Shown here: piece by piece, positions 4,302 to 5,078 of the stretch
How positions within the stretch are numbered: position 1 is the stretch's first letter
Layout: each line of letters starts with the position of its first letter
Assembly: GCA_016303035.1 (NCBI GenBank)
Contig: JAEDML010000090.1
Span: forward strand, 1-5,078
Length of the DNA: 5,078 nucleotides
Direction: 5' to 3'
From: Clostridiaceae bacterium
Lineage (GTDB): Bacteria; Bacillota; Clostridia; Oscillospirales; Acutalibacteraceae
Notes under the pieces: model-generated
What the model saw: the letters and a program-made list of their open reading frames with translations, nothing else
The model's database searches: none
What the model was told of the DNA's origin: nothing
Program-made: the position numbers and the translations under genes

Positions 4302-5078
4302 TCAGTATTGTTCAACATCCTGTAAAGCATCGTAGCCCTCTTCGCCGGTACGAACCTTTACAACATTCTCAACATCGTAAACGAATATCTTGCCGTCGCC
4401 GATGTGACCTGTATAAAGAACCTTTTTGGCGGTCTCTACAACCTGAGCCACAGGCACCTTGCAGACAACTATATCAACCTGAATCTTCGGAAGCAGCGAA
4501 GCCTCAAGCTCAACACCTCTGTAATACTCGGGCTTGCCTTTCTGTACGCCGCAGCCGAGAACGTGGGTTACCGTCATACCGGTAATTCCGATTCCGACCA
4601 TTGCGTTCTTAAGGCTTTCAAGCTTGGATTCTTTGCAGACAACCTCAACCTTGGTAATCTTTACGCCGTCTTCCGATTTAACGGCGGCCGCAACCTTAGG
4701 CATTTCCTTAACCTCAACCGCCTCTGCAACCGGAACATCACCGGTTACCGCTACGGCATCGCTATCCTCGTCGATATACTCAGGCAACATTGCAAAGCCT
4801 GCGTAAGCGCTCGGAAGTCCGTGCTCGGTAGCGTCAAGACCTTCGATTTCTTCTTCACGGCTGACGCGAAGACCGATAACCTTCTTTATAACTAAGAATA
4901 CAACAGTCATCGTAACAGCAGTCCACAGTGCAACCGCCGCAAAGCCTGTGAGCTGTAAGCCTAAAAGCTCGAATCCGCCGCCGTAGAAAAGACCGGTAAG
5001 GGTCTTGCCCGAAGCGTTTGCTATAGAGTATCCGGGAGCAGTATCGGTAGCAAAGAGACCGACTGCTATTGTTCCCCA
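4302..5078 (-). CDS. amt: Ammonium transporter fused to P-II domain (3' part)
   Basis: The reading frame is open from the window edge at 5078 to a TGA at 4304-4302; 258 C-terminal residues are visible (numbered here from the edge). Residues 1-67 are the end of an Amt channel: WGTIAVGLFA, then GLFYGGGFELLG-type residues and the last membrane helix (about 42-66). The conserved cytoplasmic tail follows (GLRVSREEEIEGLD, 69-82, then EHG). After an acidic Ala/Val-rich linker (about 96-138) comes a full P-II domain (about 139-248) with ITGMTV, a T-loop (175-193) containing QKGKPEYYRG, LLPK, GDGKIF and VRTGEE. Amt conducts ammonium across the membrane; P-II proteins sense ATP/ADP and 2-oxoglutarate and block Amt with the T-loop arginine, kept here as R187. 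The usual uridylylation Tyr51 position is Leu191. The fusion probably gates itself. The N-terminal channel part and promoter lie outside the window. Confidence 0.93.
   Translation of the reverse strand, partial: WGTIAVGLFATDTAPGYSIANASGKTLTGLFYGGGFELLGLQLTGFAAVALWTAVTMTVVFLVIKKVIGLRVSREEEIEGLDATEHGLPSAYAGFAMLPEYIDEDSDAVAVTGDVPVAEAVEVKEMPKVAAAVKSEDGVKITKVEVVCKESKLESLKNAMVGIGITGMTVTHVLGCGVQKGKPEYYRGVELEASLLPKIQVDIVVCKVPVAQVVETAKKVLYTGHIGDGKIFVYDVENVVKVRTGEEGYDALQDVEQY

Noticed and set aside
4404..4895. A 163-codon plus-strand open frame opposite the Amt/P-II gene.
   Set aside because: The minus-strand frame encodes recognisable Amt and P-II motifs throughout, so the plus-strand frame is a codon-usage shadow.
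1..5078. CRISPR arrays, insertion sequences, tRNA or rRNA genes, phage or defence genes.
   Set aside because: No regularly spaced repeats, transposase motifs, long terminal inverted repeats, tRNA-like cloverleaf or rRNA signature sequences were found on either strand by eye.

Overview
The window looks like chromosomal DNA from a low-to-moderate GC Gram-positive anaerobe, probably a gut-type Clostridia (Oscillospiraceae/Ruminococcus-like). This rests on purine-rich Shine-Dalgarno sequences before every gene, a perfect CIRCE heat-shock operator, intrinsic terminators with T-runs, and protein types typical of that group (AGCS symporter, compact AsnB, Amt fused to a P-II domain). The taxonomic placement is inference; no rRNA or other marker is present.

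Layout. Positions 1-4 hold only the start codon of a gene running leftwards off the window, with its ribosome binding site and a plausible promoter at 13-70. Positions 5-425 contain no convincing protein gene. They are a regulatory region: a divergent promoter, a 16-bp AT palindrome, a perfect CIRCE element, a three-codon ORF with a strong ribosome binding site, and RNA structures that could involve the Shine-Dalgarno of the next gene. An Hsp20-family small heat-shock protein follows (426-881) with its own terminator. A sodium:amino-acid symporter of the AGCS family (1021-2559) has its own near-consensus promoter and a strong terminator.

On the other strand and convergent with the symporter lie glutamine-hydrolysing asparagine synthetase (start best placed at 4211, end 2631) and, 90 bases upstream of it, the 3' part of an ammonium transporter fused to a complete P-II (GlnB/GlnK-like) signalling domain (4302 to beyond 5078). 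The spacer between them carries a long hairpin with potential for an alternative fold that covers the asnB ribosome binding site.

Together the last three genes form a nitrogen theme: gated ammonium entry, transfer of glutamine amide nitrogen to aspartate, and Na+-coupled uptake of a small amino acid such as alanine, glycine or glutamine. The most interesting points are the Amt/P-II fusion, whose T-loop keeps the pore-plugging arginine but has lost the uridylylated tyrosine; the structured leaders of hsp20 and asnB; and a G-to-I change inside the conserved GEGSDE motif of the asparagine synthetase. No entirely unknown system is evident.
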